A DNA stretch of 64,000 bases from JBHBQE01 sp041776485 (GTDB lineage Bacteria > Bacillota > Clostridia > Lachnospirales > Lachnospiraceae), in the NCBI GenBank assembly GCA_041776485.1, contig JBHBQE010000013.1, forward strand, positions 1 to 64,000, written 5' to 3'. The number at the start of each line of letters is the position of its first letter. Within the stretch, counting starts at the first letter, position 1. A program made the position numbers and the translations under genes. The notes under the pieces are model-generated. The model saw nothing but the letters and a program-made list of their open reading frames with translations. It was not told the origin of the DNA and did not search any database. Positions 27,340-36,933 of the stretch are shown here, one piece after another.

Positions 27340-29097
27340 TTACTTAAATACCTGCTCTATTTCATCAATAACTTCTTTAGTTATTTCCCAGAATTCATTT
27401 GTAGCAGCCAGGGATTTATCAGTCCTCTCATTGTCAATTCTTTTTAGAGAGGCTCTTTTAACTTTAAGCATTACCTCCCTTTCACTGCCGGTATCGCCCC
27501 TATCCTTTTCTTCCTGCGCTTCAAAAAAATTTCTTATTAAAAATTTATTTAACTTTTCATCTTCAATATTACTTATTATATCTGCCGCCAAAACAGGCTT
27601 ATTCTCATTCATCCTGCTTCTTATATTTTCAAATATTTCCTGAAATATTTTCTCTTTAAAATCTCTCTTTTCTACTAAATGACCGCATTTTTCAAAATAT
27701 CCTCTATCCAGTAAATAGTATAGTAATCTTGCCTCATTTATCTTAAGAGCCATTTCCGGACTAAGATTGGACTTTATGGATTTCTTATATTTTAAGCCCT
27801 GACCGGGAGCAGTTTTTATATTATTGACACCTCTTTTTAATATTCCGCTATCTATATTAAAGTCCTTTGCAAAACGTCTTATATATTCCTCTCTGGCAGA
27901 CTCATCCTTAAACTCCCTGATACTTTCATATAATCCATGGACAAATTCTGTCCTCTCATCAGGATTGTTTTGGTCTATTTTTTCAAAGTCCCATTTTTTT
28001 ATAATATATAGCGCGTTATCTGCTCTGTATATCCTTTTTTCAAATTCCTCAACCCCAAGTTTATTAATAAACTCATCCGGATCCTTATAGGGAGACAGTT
28101 CAATTATTTTTACCTGTAAACCCACCTGTCTTAGTATTTCATACCCCCTCCTTGCCGCCTGTTTCCCCGCATTATCAGAATCATAGCAAAGGTAAATTGG
28201 CTTGTGAAACTTGGATAAAATATTCGCATGCTCAATGGTAAGTGCTGTCCCCAGAGTAGCAATAGCATTGTCAAAGCCAAAGCTATGGGCAGTTATCACA
28301 TCCATATAACCCTCGCATAAAATAAATTCCTTTCTTTGGGAGCGTCTGGCGGCAAACAGACCGTATAAAGTTTCCTTTTTCTTAAAGACATCGCTTTCTC
28401 TGGAATTTAAATATTTAGGCTGTCCATCTCCCATAACTCTGGCACCAAAGCCTATAACATGTCTCCCCTGATCCATTATCGGAAATATAACCCTATTAAA
28501 AAACCTGTCCCTTTTACCGCTTTTTTCATCAAAGGTAATTAATCCGGCCTCCATTTGTATCTCATCAGAAAATCCGTTATTGCTCAAGTGCTCATTAAGC
28601 TTACCGCTTCCCTGTCCTGTATATCCTAAGCCAAAGGAATTGAGCATACTGTTATGTAATCCCCTGTCTGTAAAATATTTAAAACCTCTTTCCCCCTCTC
28701 TGGTTCTTAATAGCTTATAATAATATTCTGCAGCTGCTTTGTTCACGGCAAGCAGCTCCTCCCTTTTCCTTTTTTTTATATTATAATTTTCACCGGTATG
28801 CTGCGATTCTAATCTTATTCCGACACGTTCCGCCAGCGCCTCTATAGCCTCCGTAAACTCCATATTTTCTTGTTTCATCATAAAGCTAATTACATTTCCG
28901 CTTTCATGACAGCCAAAACAATAAAATAGCTGGTTGTGAGGAGTTACACAAAAAGATGGAGTCTTTTCATTGTGAAAAGGGCAATGTCCAAAATATTTAT
29001 TCCCACGTCTTTCCAAATTGACGTAAGCGGATATCACCTCCGTAATATCGTTTTTTTCTCTAACTTCATTTATTAATTCTTGAGAATAAAAAGCCAA
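27340..29097 (-). CDS. dnaG: DNA primase
   Basis: Synthesises RNA primers for replication. The 585-residue protein has an N-terminal CHC2 zinc finger (CPFHNEKTPSF..CFGCHESGN), the primase core with RDRFFNRVIFP, and a TOPRIM domain (LCEGYMDVI, YDSDNAGKQAA). The start is TTG at 29097: the dgt stop TGA ends one base before it and GGGGAG lies 7 nt upstream. In-frame ATGs further up fall inside dgt and add 18 residues unlike the family. Coupled to dgt and followed by rpoD. Confidence 0.95.
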   Translation of the reverse strand: MAFYSQELINEVREKNDITEVISAYVNLERRGNKYFGHCPFHNEKTPSFCVTPHNQLFYCFGCHESGNVISFMMKQENMEFTEAIEALAERVGIRLESQHTGENYNIKKRKREELLAVNKAAAEYYYKLLRTREGERGFKYFTDRGLHNSMLNSFGLGYTGQGSGKLNEHLSNNGFSDEIQMEAGLITFDEKSGKRDRFFNRVIFPIMDQGRHVIGFGARVMGDGQPKYLNSRESDVFKKKETLYGLFAARRSQRKEFILCEGYMDVITAHSFGFDNAIATLGTALTIEHANILSKFHKPIYLCYDSDNAGKQAARRGYEILRQVGLQVKIIELSPYKDPDEFINKLGVEEFEKRIYRADNALYIIKKWDFEKIDQNNPDERTEFVHGLYESIREFKDESAREEYIRRFAKDFNIDSGILKRGVNNIKTAPGQGLKYKKSIKSNLSPEMALKINEARLLYYLLDRGYFEKCGHLVEKRDFKEKIFQEIFENIRSRMNENKPVLAADIISNIEDEKLNKFLIRNFFEAQEEKDRGDTGSEREVMLKVKRASLKRIDNERTDKSLAATNEFWEITKEVIDEIEQVFK

Positions 29098-29098
29098 A

Positions 29099-30106
29099 TC
29101 AGTCTCCCCATGCCTGAGGTATGAAAATTTCTGAAAACTTTTCATTGGCATATAAATCTGTCATGCCGGAAATATAGTCACATACCACTCTATCCGCCTT
29201 GTCAATTTTATTGTCAATCATCTTTTTATATCGTAAAGGTAATTTGTCTGTATTCTGTATAAAATATTTATACATTTCTTCTATCATAAGCTTAGCCTTA
29301 ACTTCTTCACTTTTTGCCACACTATTTGTATATACATTTGTAAACAAAAAGCTTCTAAGCTCTGTCAGTGCCTCCTGCTTTTCATCAGACATTTTTATAA
29401 CAGGAGCATTATTGCTATTTATAATCAGGTCGTGAGTAAGGGTATTTATCCTTTGTCTAATGCTGTTTCCCAATTCATTTCTAATGGCAAGAGGAACATC
29501 CTCTGCAACTAAAATCCCTGCTCTTATAGCATCGTCAATATCAGAGCTTACATAAGCCACCTTATCGGAAATCCTTACTATCTGTCCCTCTAAAGTACTT
29601 GGCATAGAGGATGTTTGATGGTTCTTGATTCCATCTAATACCTCAAAGGATAAATTAAGTCCAAGTCCATCCTTTTCCAAACACTCACATACCCTTACAC
29701 TTTGCTCACTATGAACAAACCCGCAGGTACTTGCCTTGTTTAGAGCGAATTCCCCTGCATGACCATAGGGAGTATGTCCAAGATCATGCCCCAGTGCAAT
29801 GGCTTCCACTAAATCCTCATTTAGCCTGAGAGCCTTAGCTATGGTCCTGGCTATCTGACTTACCTCAAGAGTATGGGACAATCTGGTTCTGTAATGATCC
29901 CCCTTGGGGGAAAGGAACACCTGAGTTTTATTTTTTAATCTTCTAAACGCCTTTGAATGAATAATTCTATCCCTATCCCGCTGAAAAATAGGTCTAATAT
30001 CACATAGCGGCTCCTCTTTAGACCTGCCCCTGGAATTTTTGCTAAGAGTAGCGTAGGGGCTTAAGGTATTTGCTTCTATCGCCTCTAAATCTTCTCGTAT
30101 ATTCAA
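29099..30106 (-). CDS. dgt: dNTP triphosphohydrolase (Dgt-like, HD domain)
   Basis: A 335-residue HD-domain enzyme hydrolysing deoxynucleoside triphosphates to nucleoside and tripolyphosphate. The metal ligands are seen in RLSHTLEVSQ, LGHDLGHTPYGHAGE and DKVAYVSSDIDD. The N-terminal RDRDRIIHSKAFRRLKNKTQVF motif is typical. The start is TTG at 30106 with AAGGAG 5 nt upstream. It is the first gene of the dgt-dnaG-rpoD group, an order common in Clostridia, which may couple dNTP control to replication. Confidence 0.92.
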   Translation of the reverse strand: MNIREDLEAIEANTLSPYATLSKNSRGRSKEEPLCDIRPIFQRDRDRIIHSKAFRRLKNKTQVFLSPKGDHYRTRLSHTLEVSQIARTIAKALRLNEDLVEAIALGHDLGHTPYGHAGEFALNKASTCGFVHSEQSVRVCECLEKDGLGLNLSFEVLDGIKNHQTSSMPSTLEGQIVRISDKVAYVSSDIDDAIRAGILVAEDVPLAIRNELGNSIRQRINTLTHDLIINSNNAPVIKMSDEKQEALTELRSFLFTNVYTNSVAKSEEVKAKLMIEEMYKYFIQNTDKLPLRYKKMIDNKIDKADRVVCDYISGMTDLYANEKFSEIFIPQAWGD

Positions 30107-30165
30107 GATATCTCCTTAAAAAATTCTTAAAAACAAATCTTCTATATTATTTAATTACAGATAAC

Positions 30166-31017
30166 TTAAGAAATTACTTTTTTTGCAGAAAAAATAATAT
30201 TAGACATTAAAATTGCTGTAGTAACAGTACCCACTCCGGGAAATACCGGGCTTATCCCTGATACTATAGGCAACACCTTATCATAATCAACATCCCCGCA
30301 TAATTTTCCGGATTCGTCAATATTAATACCCACATCAATAACAATTTGGCTTTTGCTAACGTAAGTATCATTTAAAAATTTTGGATTACCTGTGGCTGCA
30401 ACTATAATATCCGCCCCTTTACATTCCTCCTTTAAATCAAGAGTTTTGCTATGACAAATTTTAACGGTTGCATTCTCCTTTAAAAGCAACATGGAAACCG
30501 GCTTTCCGATAACCATACTTCTTCCTACTACAGTAACCCTTTTCCCCGAAATAGGTATATTGTAATATTTTAATAATTCTATACAAGCCCTAGCTGTACA
30601 GGGGGCAAAGCCTGTATTGTCGTCAGTAAACACAGAAGCAACTGAAGTCCCTGTAATACCATCCACATCCTTTTCAGGGGAAAGCTTGCTGCAAACCTCA
30701 TTTTCCACATTTTTATCTGACAAGGGTCTAAAAATTAATGCCCCATGAATATTATTATCAGCATTAATTTCTTCCACAGCACTGATGATTTCCTCTCTCT
30801 CAGCAAATTTGTTCAAAACAAACTTCTTTATGAAAATATTATTTGCCTCGGCACATTTTAATATACTTCTTTCATAGGCTAAATCAGAAGGATTTTCTCC
30901 CACTCTAAGAATCACCAAGGTAGGACTTACGCCTTTTTTTTTCAAATTATCCGCCTCTATCCTTACTTTTTTTAGAATTGATTCCGCCACAGGGGCGCCG
31001 CTTAATATATTTGCCAT
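30166..31017 (-). CDS. folD: Methylene-THF dehydrogenase / methenyl-THF cyclohydrolase
   Basis: A 283-residue bifunctional one-carbon enzyme interconverting methylene-, methenyl- and formyl-tetrahydrofolate with NAD(P). Catalytic Tyr/Lys region is LAYERSILKCAE, the NAD fold is VVGRSMVIGKPVSMLLL, and the signature PVFPGVGTVTTA is near the end. It follows fchA by 6 bp. Together with fhs and fchA it completes the formate-to-methylene-THF route that feeds fmt and purine synthesis. Confidence 0.94.
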   Translation of the reverse strand: MANILSGAPVAESILKKVRIEADNLKKKGVSPTLVILRVGENPSDLAYERSILKCAEANNIFIKKFVLNKFAEREEIISAVEEINADNNIHGALIFRPLSDKNVENEVCSKLSPEKDVDGITGTSVASVFTDDNTGFAPCTARACIELLKYYNIPISGKRVTVVGRSMVIGKPVSMLLLKENATVKICHSKTLDLKEECKGADIIVAATGNPKFLNDTYVSKSQIVIDVGINIDESGKLCGDVDYDKVLPIVSGISPVFPGVGTVTTAILMSNIIFSAKKVIS

Positions 31018-31023
31018 TTTAGT

Positions 31024-31632
31024 CTATAGGGAGTTTAACACTGAAGATATAATGGCATCTGATAGTGGGATATATCTATCCAGTAACTCCTGAACCTCCT
31101 CGTCCATTTCCTTTGCAAGCTTTTTGTCCATAAGATTTTTGGTATTAATATGTACGTTCATAGCTGCTGCCTCCATTGCTGCCCTGCATATAATTACTCC
31201 ACAGCCGGCGTCTGAAATAAGCATTTTATTTCCCTTTATCTGAAAATCTCTAAGAATCTCCAAGGCTTCACCACAGCACCTAACCATCTCTAATGGCGGT
31301 GTGGCGGCGGTAACGGTTGCAGTCTCAAACAAACCCAATCTTTCAGGATTCTCTTTAGAAACAGCATAAGCCTCTGATAATGATAAAAATGCCTTTGCGT
31401 CTTCATCAATTAAAGCAAGGAATTTCTCTCTCAAAGCTTCTGCCCTTTTAAGGAGTAACGTAATATCCCCCTGCACATTTTCATAATTTTTTTTATTAAC
31501 TGTATATTCGCCCACCATTGAGCCTAAAGATATACCTATCGCTCCGCAAAGAGCGGCTGCTCCACCACCCCCCGGCACCGGAGCCCTACTGGCTAATAAA
31601 TCTGTAAATTCTCTGCAGGTTTTGTCCTTCAC
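31024..31632 (-). CDS. fchA: Methenyltetrahydrofolate cyclohydrolase (FTCD-type)
   Basis: A 202-residue helical protein of the formiminotransferase-cyclodeaminase C-terminal family, with the typical ASRAPVPGGGGAAALCGAIG opening and CGVIICRAAMEAAAMNVHINTKN. It hydrolyses methenyl-THF to formyl-THF, or deaminates formimino-THF. Position between fhs and folD favours the cyclohydrolase role, partly redundant with FolD. Confidence 0.88.
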   Translation of the reverse strand: MKDKTCREFTDLLASRAPVPGGGGAAALCGAIGISLGSMVGEYTVNKKNYENVQGDITLLLKRAEALREKFLALIDEDAKAFLSLSEAYAVSKENPERLGLFETATVTAATPPLEMVRCCGEALEILRDFQIKGNKMLISDAGCGVIICRAAMEAAAMNVHINTKNLMDKKLAKEMDEEVQELLDRYIPLSDAIISSVLNSL

Positions 31633-31648
31633 TTATTATCCTTTCAAA

Positions 31649-33319
31649 TTAAAATAATCCTGTAATTGTCCCGTCCCCTTTTATATCAATGCTTTCTGCA
31701 GCAGGAACCTTAGGCAGTCCCGGCATTGTCATAATATCCCCTGTATAAGCCACGATAAACCCGGCACCTGCTGCCAGCCTTATATCCTTAACAGTTATAT
31801 CAAAGGATTTTGGTGCACCAATAAGCTTCGGATTATCAGAAAATGAATATTGAGTCTTAGCCATACATATCGGAAGATTATCATATCCAAGATTTTCTAT
31901 CTCTTTTATCTTACTCTCAGCCTTATCACTTATAATCACCTTGTCCGCTCTGTAAATTTTAGTACATATGCTATTAAGCTTATCTTTAATGCTATCCTCA
32001 AGTTTATATGCAAATTTAAACTCATTGGGAACGTCACAGAGATTTATAACTTCCCTGGCAAGCTCCAATCCACCCTCACCGCCGAAAGCCCAAACCTCTG
32101 ACAGGGCAACCTTAATATCTCTAGCTTTGCACTCATCCTTAAGAACGGTAATTTCTTTTTCGGTGTCCTTTGGAAAAGCATTCACCGCCACAACACAGGG
32201 AAGCCCAAATACGTCTCTTATATTGGAAACATGCCTAAACAGATTTGGCAGTCCATTTCTAAGAGCCTCTACATTTTCAATATCCAACTTGGATTTATCA
32301 ACACCTCCATGATATTTTAATGCCCTAATTGTTGCAACAAGAACTACACAAGAGGGAGTAATCCCTGATAATCTGCACTTAATATCAAAAAACTTCTCCG
32401 CACCTAAATCCGCAGCAAAGCCCGCCTCAGTAACCGTATAATCTGAAAGTTGCATGGAAAGGTTAGTGGCAATAATGGAGTTGCAACCATGGGCAATGTT
32501 TGCAAATGGACCACCATGGATAAACACAGGATTTTTCTCAAGGGACTGAACTAAGTTTGGCTTTATTGCCTCCTTAAGAAGTACCGCCATAGCGCCCTGT
32601 GCCTTCAAATCACCTGCGGTTATCGGCTTTTTCCCATAGGTGTACCCTACAATTATTCTGGATAATCTTTCCTTTAAATCCTGTATATCCTTTGATAAAC
32701 ACAATATTGCCATTACTTCTGAAGCTACTGTAATATCAAAGCCATCCTCTCTGGGAACACCCTGGAATTCACCCCCTAAACCGTCTACAATATGCCTAAG
32801 CTGTCTATCATTTATATCCACAACCCTTTTTAATGTAATGGATTTACTGTTAATTCCGAGTTCATTTCCCTGTTGAATATGATTATCAAGCATTGCCGCC
32901 AACAGATTATTGGCTGCGCCGATGGCATGAAAATCTCCGGTAAAATGCAGGTTTATATCCTCCATCGGAATAACCTGAGCATGCCCCCCTCCTGCTGCGC
33001 CGCCTTTAATACCAAATACCGGACCCAAAGAAGGCTCTCTAAGAGCTAATACGGAATTTTTATTCAACCGTCTAAGGGCATCATTTAATCCCACAGAAGT
33101 TGTAGTTTTACCCTCCCCTGCCGGTGTTGGGGTAATAGCAGTAACTAAGATAAGCTTACCCTTTGGCTTTTTTTCCATATTATTTAAAAAAGCCCCTGAT
33201 ATTTTAGCCTTGTATTTACCATACTGTTCAAGACTGTCTGAATTTATATTAACAGCCCTGGCAACATCACATATATCGTTTGGATTTACAGACTGAGCAA
33301 TTTCAATATCGCTTTTCAT
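31649..33319 (-). CDS. fhs: Formate-tetrahydrofolate ligase
   Basis: ATP-dependent activation of formate onto THF. The 556-residue protein shows the P-loop-like TPTPAGEGKTTTSVGL, the GGAAGGGHAQVIPMEDINLHFTGD segment and C-terminal GFIVAYTGDIMTMPGLPK. ATG at 33319 is chosen because GTGGGAG precedes it; the earlier GTG at 33331 is part of that site. It directly follows ftsX. Confidence 0.95.
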   Translation of the reverse strand: MKSDIEIAQSVNPNDICDVARAVNINSDSLEQYGKYKAKISGAFLNNMEKKPKGKLILVTAITPTPAGEGKTTTSVGLNDALRRLNKNSVLALREPSLGPVFGIKGGAAGGGHAQVIPMEDINLHFTGDFHAIGAANNLLAAMLDNHIQQGNELGINSKSITLKRVVDINDRQLRHIVDGLGGEFQGVPREDGFDITVASEVMAILCLSKDIQDLKERLSRIIVGYTYGKKPITAGDLKAQGAMAVLLKEAIKPNLVQSLEKNPVFIHGGPFANIAHGCNSIIATNLSMQLSDYTVTEAGFAADLGAEKFFDIKCRLSGITPSCVVLVATIRALKYHGGVDKSKLDIENVEALRNGLPNLFRHVSNIRDVFGLPCVVAVNAFPKDTEKEITVLKDECKARDIKVALSEVWAFGGEGGLELAREVINLCDVPNEFKFAYKLEDSIKDKLNSICTKIYRADKVIISDKAESKIKEIENLGYDNLPICMAKTQYSFSDNPKLIGAPKSFDITVKDIRLAAGAGFIVAYTGDIMTMPGLPKVPAAESIDIKGDGTITGLF

Positions 33320-33330
33320 TTTAACTCCCA

Positions 33331-34236
33331 CTATACCTTTAAATGTCTCCTGACTGCCATTCGGCTTCCCAGAAATCCAATGCCAATTCCCATTGCAATA
33401 GAAATAGGAAGCAAAACAGAAAAGATAATTTTTCTATCCACTAAAGTGAATAAATTTGTAATAACTACAAACTTGTTATTAACATAATACAACATATTTC
33501 CATATAAAAAGTACAAAATCCCCAGAGGTAAAATTGTACCCAAAACTCCTATAAACACCCCCTCAAAAATAAAGGGTGCTCGAACAAAACTATCCTTTGC
33601 CCCAATCAGCTTCATAATAGCAATCTCCTCACTTCTGGTGGAAATACCAATGCTAATAGTATTATTAATAAGAAACATTGCCACCAATACCAGCATAATA
33701 ATTATCCCTGAAAAAATAAGTGCAATTAAATTATTCAAGTCTGTTAATACATCTGCCAGCTCCTTAGACTTTTTAACCTCTCTCACACCGGAAAGACTTT
33801 CCAGGAATTTGCACAGTTCATCCTGCTTGGATACATCTGAAAGCTTTACCTCATAATTCGAACTGTCTGCCAACGGATTTTCAGTGAATCCCTCTGCCAA
33901 CTCCTCCCGACCCTCAAGCCAGACCTCCTTATAATACTCCCAAGCTTCGTCACCGGAAATATATCTGTATTCTGCAGCTTCACTTCTTGTACTGATTTGG
34001 TATCCTATATCATCAATCTGCTCCTGAGTAATTCCCTCATTGAAATATACAGTAACGGATACGTCCTTCTCTGCCTGAGATACAATACCCGCGAAATTTT
34101 CACCAATGGAATAAAAAACCCCAAACAAAAAAATACATATCGTCATTGTAGCAACTGAGGCAAGAGAGAACATCTTGTTTCGCCATATGTTAGACAAACC
34201 TTGCCCTAATAAATATAAAAATGTACTAACCCTCAT
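33331..34236 (-). CDS. ftsX: Cell-division ABC transporter permease FtsX
   Basis: A 301-residue membrane protein with one N-terminal helix (SLASVATMTICIFLFGVFYS), a large extracytoplasmic domain (about 50-160) and three C-terminal helices. With FtsE it relays cytosolic ATP hydrolysis to activate peptidoglycan hydrolases at the surface. The ATG at 34236 overlaps the ftsE end by 11 bp. Wall hydrolases that could be partners in this window are the NlpC/P60 protein at 38247-39470 and the amidases, but no direct link is shown. Confidence 0.93.
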   Translation of the reverse strand: MRVSTFLYLLGQGLSNIWRNKMFSLASVATMTICIFLFGVFYSIGENFAGIVSQAEKDVSVTVYFNEGITQEQIDDIGYQISTRSEAAEYRYISGDEAWEYYKEVWLEGREELAEGFTENPLADSSNYEVKLSDVSKQDELCKFLESLSGVREVKKSKELADVLTDLNNLIALIFSGIIIMLVLVAMFLINNTISIGISTRSEEIAIMKLIGAKDSFVRAPFIFEGVFIGVLGTILPLGILYFLYGNMLYYVNNKFVVITNLFTLVDRKIIFSVLLPISIAMGIGIGFLGSRMAVRRHLKV

Positions 34237-34897
34237 TATATTCATCCTTAACAATATTGCCTCGATTAATTTGAATAACACGTTTTTTCATTATCGGGGC
34301 AAATTCAGTATTATGGGTAACCACCACGACTGTAGTTCCTCTTTTATTTATCTCATCTAATAATCTTATAATTTCCCAGCCATTATTGGTATCTAAGTTT
34401 CCTGTAGGCTCATCTGCTAAAATTATTTTAGGCTCATTAATTAAAGCCCTTGCAATAGCCACCCTCTGCTGCTCTCCTCCTGAAAGCTGTTTGGGTAAGG
34501 CTCTGTATTTGTGCGCAAGGCCCACCATGCTGAGCATATATGGTACTTTCTTTTTAATGACACTTTTAGGTGTCATTATAACCCTTTGAGCAAAGGCAAT
34601 ATTTTCATAGACATTTCGGTCTGAAAGAAGCCTGAAGTCCTGAAAAACACATCCTATATTCCTGCGATATTCCGGTATTCTTCTCCTTTTAATCTGCTCA
34701 ATATTTTTACCGTTTACTATTATTTTTCCCTCTGAAGCGTTGATTTCCCTTAAAAGCAGCCTAATAAGAGTAGATTTTCCGGAACCGGAATCTCCCATTA
34801 TAAAAACAAATTCCCCCGGTTTGATATGGAAGCTTACGTCATTAACAGCCTGATCCTTGCCATCATAGGTTTTTGATACATGTTCAAAGCGAATCAT
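34226..34897 (-). CDS. ftsE: Cell-division ATP-binding protein FtsE
   Basis: A 223-residue ABC ATPase. Walker A GDSGSGKSTLIR, Q-loop CVFQDFRLL, signature LSGGEQQRVAIARAL, Walker B IILADEPTGNLD and H-loop VVVVTHN are all present. It partners FtsX. The ATG overlaps the stop of the CdaR-like regulator by 4 bp, so the regulator, ftsE, ftsX and the one-carbon genes form one transcript. Confidence 0.95.
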   Translation of the reverse strand: MIRFEHVSKTYDGKDQAVNDVSFHIKPGEFVFIMGDSGSGKSTLIRLLLREINASEGKIIVNGKNIEQIKRRRIPEYRRNIGCVFQDFRLLSDRNVYENIAFAQRVIMTPKSVIKKKVPYMLSMVGLAHKYRALPKQLSGGEQQRVAIARALINEPKIILADEPTGNLDTNNGWEIIRLLDEINKRGTTVVVVTHNTEFAPIMKKRVIQINRGNIVKDEYNEG

Positions 34898-35979
34898 TGT
34901 CGTTCCGTCTCCATATATCTCATATATTCCACCACCATCATTGCAATTTTAAAGGTAATAGCGTCCTCAAAAGTCCTAAGGTCAAGACCGGTGAATTTCT
35001 GAAGCTTATCTAATCTATACACCAGAGTATTCCTGTGGATATATAGCTGCCTTGAAGTTTCCGATACATTCAGGCTGTTTTCAAAGAACTTGTTAATAGT
35101 AGCAAGCATTTCGTCATCAAAATCATCAGGTCTTTTATCCTTGAAGATTTCCTTAATAAACATTTTACAAAGCGGTATGGGAAGTTGATAAACCAATCTG
35201 CCAATACCAAGCTCAGAATAGGCTACAATCTGTCTTTCCTTAAAGAATATCTCTCCTATTTCCATTGCCATAATAGCTTCCTTATAGGACTTTGATACCT
35301 CCTTTAGCTCTGTGACAATACTTCCATAGGAAATCCTAACTCTGTCTCTTAAAGGATCCTGGAAACCATCTAATATAACTTCAGCCTTTGCCTCTATATC
35401 CTCTTCTTCGTTTTTATCCTCTAAGCAGGTGACAATAACAACGGAATTTTCGGTTACGGCAGTAACAAAATCTGAATTCTTAGGCTGTAAAGTATCCTTT
35501 ATTCTGCTTATTTCATTTCCATCATGATCTCTAGGAAATTTAACTAAAATGACTACTCGCCTATCCTCCATCTCAATATGAAGCTTCTTTGCTCTACTAT
35601 ATATATCCACCAGAAGAAGATTATCTAAAAGCAGGTTTTTGATAAAATTATCTTTATCAAGCCTGTCTCTATAGGCAGAGGTCAGCTCGGCAAGCTGGAA
35701 AGTAACTAGTCTTCCTGCCATTTCACCCCCTTCATTTTCACCGGTAATTACCACATAGTCCACTCTCTTATCATCAAAAACCTTGAAAAACTGAAGTCCA
35801 AAGGCGGTCTGTATCTCCGCAGGAGAGTTATAAAAATCCATTACAGCATCTCCCATATCTTCCTTGTCAGGATTGGAAGAAAATAGCAAAACTCCGTCTC
35901 CGCTGTATACAGATATATCTTCCCCTGTAAGCTTGCTGGTTGTAGATACTGTCCTTTGTAGTATGTGATTTGAAAGCAT
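34894..35979 (-). CDS. CdaR/PucR-family helix-turn-helix regulator
   Basis: A 361-residue protein with an N-terminal sensor segment like the sugar-diacid-recognition type (HILQRTVSTTSKLTGEDISVYS), a middle GGDEF-like regulatory region, and a C-terminal PucR-type HTH (NVSETSRQLYIHRNTLVYRLDKLQKFTGLDLRTFEDA). Such proteins activate or repress catabolic genes in response to a small ligand. ATG at 35979 has GGGAGG 6 nt upstream. It is unusual that it heads an operon with ftsEX and folate genes; its ligand and targets are unknown. Confidence 0.8.
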   Translation of the reverse strand: MLSNHILQRTVSTTSKLTGEDISVYSGDGVLLFSSNPDKEDMGDAVMDFYNSPAEIQTAFGLQFFKVFDDKRVDYVVITGENEGGEMAGRLVTFQLAELTSAYRDRLDKDNFIKNLLLDNLLLVDIYSRAKKLHIEMEDRRVVILVKFPRDHDGNEISRIKDTLQPKNSDFVTAVTENSVVIVTCLEDKNEEEDIEAKAEVILDGFQDPLRDRVRISYGSIVTELKEVSKSYKEAIMAMEIGEIFFKERQIVAYSELGIGRLVYQLPIPLCKMFIKEIFKDKRPDDFDDEMLATINKFFENSLNVSETSRQLYIHRNTLVYRLDKLQKFTGLDLRTFEDAITFKIAMMVVEYMRYMETERQ

Positions 35980-36246
35980 AGTAACCTCCCTAACTTTCAC
36001 TAAGACAATTAAAAATGCATACCTGATAAATGCACAATTTCATATGAAATATTTTATGCTATTTGCATATATCAAAAGCTATTATATAGCATATTTACAA
36101 ATCCGTAAACATTTTTTATTAATTAAATTATGCATATTTACATGTATTGATAATGAATATTTCAAGAAATGGCTTAGTAAAATATACTCCTCCAATTTAT
36201 TATATTTTGATTATATAAACACAAAATTGTGGAAACTGTTGATAAG

Positions 36247-36933
36247 TTACAATACAGCTTTTTGAAAATGCCCGGTAGTATAGTTCTGTACCGGAAAGAC
36301 CCCCTTATCTTCCCCTGAAAACAGAGAAAAATAGTAATTAATGATAGCCTCCGTAGTCTCACCCGTTTCAACAGTAAAATTAAAATAATAATTCATATTA
36401 TACAATGCCCTTTTATTTATTATATTATGAATTGAGAGTGGCACAGAATTATAAATTATATTTATGCAGGAACTGCAATCACATTCCACAGGAAAGGCAA
36501 TATTCTTTCTGTCACAAATTTCCTCAAATCCACTCTGCTTTCTGCAATCATCATTTGTTAACCTGATACAATTTTTAGTTTTCATAACGGGGATATAACC
36601 ATAGGCAGGTATGAAACAACTGGAAGAAATATCGCAAATCTCCTGAAACATTAATTCATATGAAGCAACCCAGGATACTTTATCTTGTGCAAGCTCTTCA
36701 ATTGCACTTATGCTTGCAGTATTCCATATAGGCAAAGTATTATCTATTATCCTCTGTCTGTTATCGGAAGATTGCAATTCATCCAAAGTCTTTATCAGAA
36801 TATACTCATCATTTTTACCGTTAGATAAAACAATACATCTATCAGAAAAATCAAATCCCGATATAATTTTGTTTACAGAATCTAATTGCTTACCGGTTTT
36901 GGTATTGATTAAGAATTTCTTTTCTGATTGCAA
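36247..36933 (-). CDS. U32 peptidase-like C-terminal part, separate frame
   Basis: A 228-residue product that matches, from memory of the family, the C-terminal third of long clostridial U32 proteins: LPIWNTASISAIEELAQDKV, AYGYIPVMKTKNCIRL, CDRKNIAFPVEC, IYNSVPLSI and the terminal NYTTGHFQKAVL. The N-terminal part lies just upstream in another frame (+1 shift), overlapping by 44 bp. It may be translated from TTG at 36933 (GAGAGGG 5 nt upstream), or be the remnant of a frameshift. Not recognised as a free-standing gene elsewhere. Confidence 0.6.
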   Translation of the reverse strand: MQSEKKFLINTKTGKQLDSVNKIISGFDFSDRCIVLSNGKNDEYILIKTLDELQSSDNRQRIIDNTLPIWNTASISAIEELAQDKVSWVASYELMFQEICDISSSCFIPAYGYIPVMKTKNCIRLTNDDCRKQSGFEEICDRKNIAFPVECDCSSCINIIYNSVPLSIHNIINKRALYNMNYYFNFTVETGETTEAIINYYFSLFSGEDKGVFPVQNYTTGHFQKAVL

